Shown here piece by piece: positions 63,280 to 64,000 of a stretch of DNA of 64,000 nucleotides. Position numbers and translations under genes: made by a program. The notes beneath the pieces are model-generated. The model made no database searches, had not been told where the DNA came from, and saw only the letters and a list, made by a program, of their open reading frames with translations. Source of the stretch: JAAYJT01 sp037446395 (lineage in GTDB: Bacteria; Bacteroidota; Bacteroidia; Bacteroidales; JAAYJT01); NCBI GenBank assembly GCA_037446395.1, contig JBBIIP010000005.1:1-64000 (forward strand). The letters are read 5' to 3'. Position 1 is the first letter of the stretch; every line of letters starts with the position of its first letter.

Positions 63280-63311
63280 CAAAGGTATACAATTGTCTGA
63301 ATTGCTGGCAA
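63280..63311 (-). promoter_or_regulatory. Promoter of the cytochrome-c peroxidase gene
   Basis: The minus strand has TTG (63311-63309), 21 bases, then TACCTTTG (63287-63280), a good consensus match, 44 bases before the start. The -33 lies within the first GCAAGCG repeat. Confidence 0.55.
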
Positions 63312-63347
63312 GCGCCTGATTTATTGACGCTTGCACTGACGCAAGCG
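63308..63347. repeat. Three alternating 7-mers able to form two exclusive hairpins
   Basis: GCAAGCG at 63308-63314, its complement CGCTTGC at 63328-63334, and GCAAGCG again at 63341-63347. The middle copy can pair with either neighbour (loops of 13 or 6 bases). It lies between the amylase end and the peroxidase start, touching the peroxidase -33 box. Confidence 0.5.
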
Positions 63348-63403
63348 CCGAGGTAATTGGTAATGCGGGGGGAAGCTAAATAACTCTTTTTTCGTCAAGA
63401 GGG

Positions 63404-64000
63404 CTATTTAATCAAGATGTAATAGGCGTGTGCGTTGAGTGTCAGTTGATTCCCAATTGAAAAGACTGCTCCACCTGAGGCATTTTGCCAGGAAGTGCTT
63501 TGCAGGGTTGCTGGTATGTTATAATTTATGGTGGAATTCCTGGTGTTTACAATTACAAGTGCCTCATTGTCTGCTGTTTTTCTCTTGAATGCAACCACAT
63601 TGTTATCAAAATAATATTCAATTTGACCTGAGCGGAGTGCAGAGTTAGCAGCCCGAACGCTCATCAGCCATCGGTATTCTTTTGCCATGTCGGGGTTAAT
63701 GGTCCAATCAATTGGCAATCGGCTAAAAAAAGGTAATTTTATGGGGCACCCTACTTCCTGGCCATTATATATCAGTGGCACTCCACCCATAAAAGCCGTG
63801 ATGGCAAATGCCGCCATTGAACCTTTCTTTCCACCAAACAAACCCAACGGTGTATCATCCCAGGCACACTCGTCGTGGTTCGAAGTAAACCGTAGTTTAT
63901 GAGACCCTATGGGGATGGCTCCGTATTCATTAATGTGGGTTTGATAATAGCTGCTGGCTGCTTGGTTGTTTTTAAATACGTTTTTGTTAGTGTTGAAAAA
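63404..64000 (-). CDS. GH13 alpha-amylase family protein, C-terminal part (5' end beyond the window)
   Basis: The frame is open from the window edge and gives about 198 residues: the end of the (beta/alpha)8 barrel with conserved region IV as KLRFTSNHDECAWDDTP (catalytic-site His-Asp), then GGVPLIYNGQEVG and a C-terminal beta-sandwich (NEALVIVNTRNSTINYNIPA). An enzyme of starch or maltodextrin breakdown; catalytic Asp and Glu lie outside the window, so subfamily and signal peptide are unknown. The protein ends HAYYILIK. The 167-base gap after it holds the GCAAGCG repeats and the peroxidase promoter. Confidence 0.85.
   Translation of the reverse strand, partial: FFNTNKNVFKNNQAASSYYQTHINEYGAIPIGSHKLRFTSNHDECAWDDTPLGLFGGKKGSMAAFAITAFMGGVPLIYNGQEVGCPIKLPFFSRLPIDWTINPDMAKEYRWLMSVRAANSALRSGQIEYYFDNNVVAFKRKTADNEALVIVNTRNSTINYNIPATLQSTSWQNASGGAVFSIGNQLTLNAHAYYILIK

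Noticed and set aside
1..64000. CRISPR arrays, rRNA genes, phage genes, toxin-antitoxin pairs
   Set aside because: No regularly spaced repeats, no rRNA-like stretches, and no recognisable integrase, capsid or toxin-antitoxin genes were found by reading both strands.

Overview
The window looks like one scaffold of a Bacteroidota genome (probably class Bacteroidia), most likely a metagenome-assembled genome because a run of exactly 100 N sits at 19917-20016. Reasons: a PorT-like protein and a type IX secretion 'plug' protein; a TonB receptor next to a DUF5689 lipoprotein; a Na+-translocating NADH:quinone reductase operon; lipoprotein signals ending in SC; almost no Shine-Dalgarno sequences; and many copies of the Bacteroidota -7 promoter box TAnnTTTG placed just upstream of start codons. 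The DNA is moderately AT-rich and densely coded. There is one tRNA, no rRNA, no CRISPR and no intact mobile element.

Layout. 0-16 kb: the end of a dockerin-repeat protein, aspartate kinase, fructose bisphosphatase, a two-domain M16 peptidase, Mfd, a secreted oligopeptidase B, then a DUF5689 lipoprotein with its TonB receptor. 16-23 kb: a secreted endonuclease/phosphatase, a polyprenol-phosphate glycosyltransferase, dihydroorotase, the assembly gap (which falsely joins a lipoprotein to an rRNA methyltransferase), an IS30 remnant, a decayed frame, and heptose epimerase HldD. 23-29 kb: a small MerR protein and an M23 peptidase divergent from alaS, then a CarH-like MerR/B12 regulator followed by an ECF sigma factor. 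29-35.7 kb: a drug/metabolite transporter, an aminotransferase, heptose kinase HldE1, UbiE/MenG, PorT and a hypothetical gene. 35.7-40.4 kb: tRNA-Glu, rpsT, radC, wecB, rpsF-rpsR-rplI and an RNA methyltransferase. 40.6-43.7 kb: a protein combining RNA polymerase alpha-CTD-like and sigma region 4-like parts, a small Cys-rich membrane protein that resembles NqrM, and the T9SS plug protein. 43.9-51 kb: nqrABCDEF and apbE. 51-64 kb: an ABC permease with upp, an acyltransferase-like/polysaccharide deacetylase-like pair, a MATE transporter, a YD-repeat protein, a secreted prolyl oligopeptidase, an ATP-cone plus Mrr-like nuclease protein, a standalone E2-type acyltransferase, a dihaem peroxidase and the 3' part of a GH13 amylase.

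How it fits together. The Nqr complex, ApbE (which attaches its FMN) and the NqrM-like candidate form a sodium-pumping respiratory module. MenG suggests menaquinone as its electron acceptor. HldD, HldE1 and WecB feed surface polysaccharide synthesis. PorT and the plug protein show that T9SS parts are present. Several secreted or lipoprotein peptidases, the TonB/DUF5689/nuclease group and the amylase point to a scavenging heterotroph.

Most interesting signals: (1) two copies of a tripartite motif, TGTTTAA-N4-TATGAT-N6-TTAAAC, in opposite orientations between the CarH-like regulator and the sigma factor gene, one of them covering the sigma promoter; (2) an 11-nt perfect anti-Shine-Dalgarno complement before rplI, directly behind the bS6 and bS18 genes, in a lineage whose ribosomes normally hide the anti-SD; (3) the alpha-CTD/sigma4/winged-helix protein; (4) the ATP-cone nuclease. 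All functional statements rest on reading the sequence and on family knowledge; no search was run.
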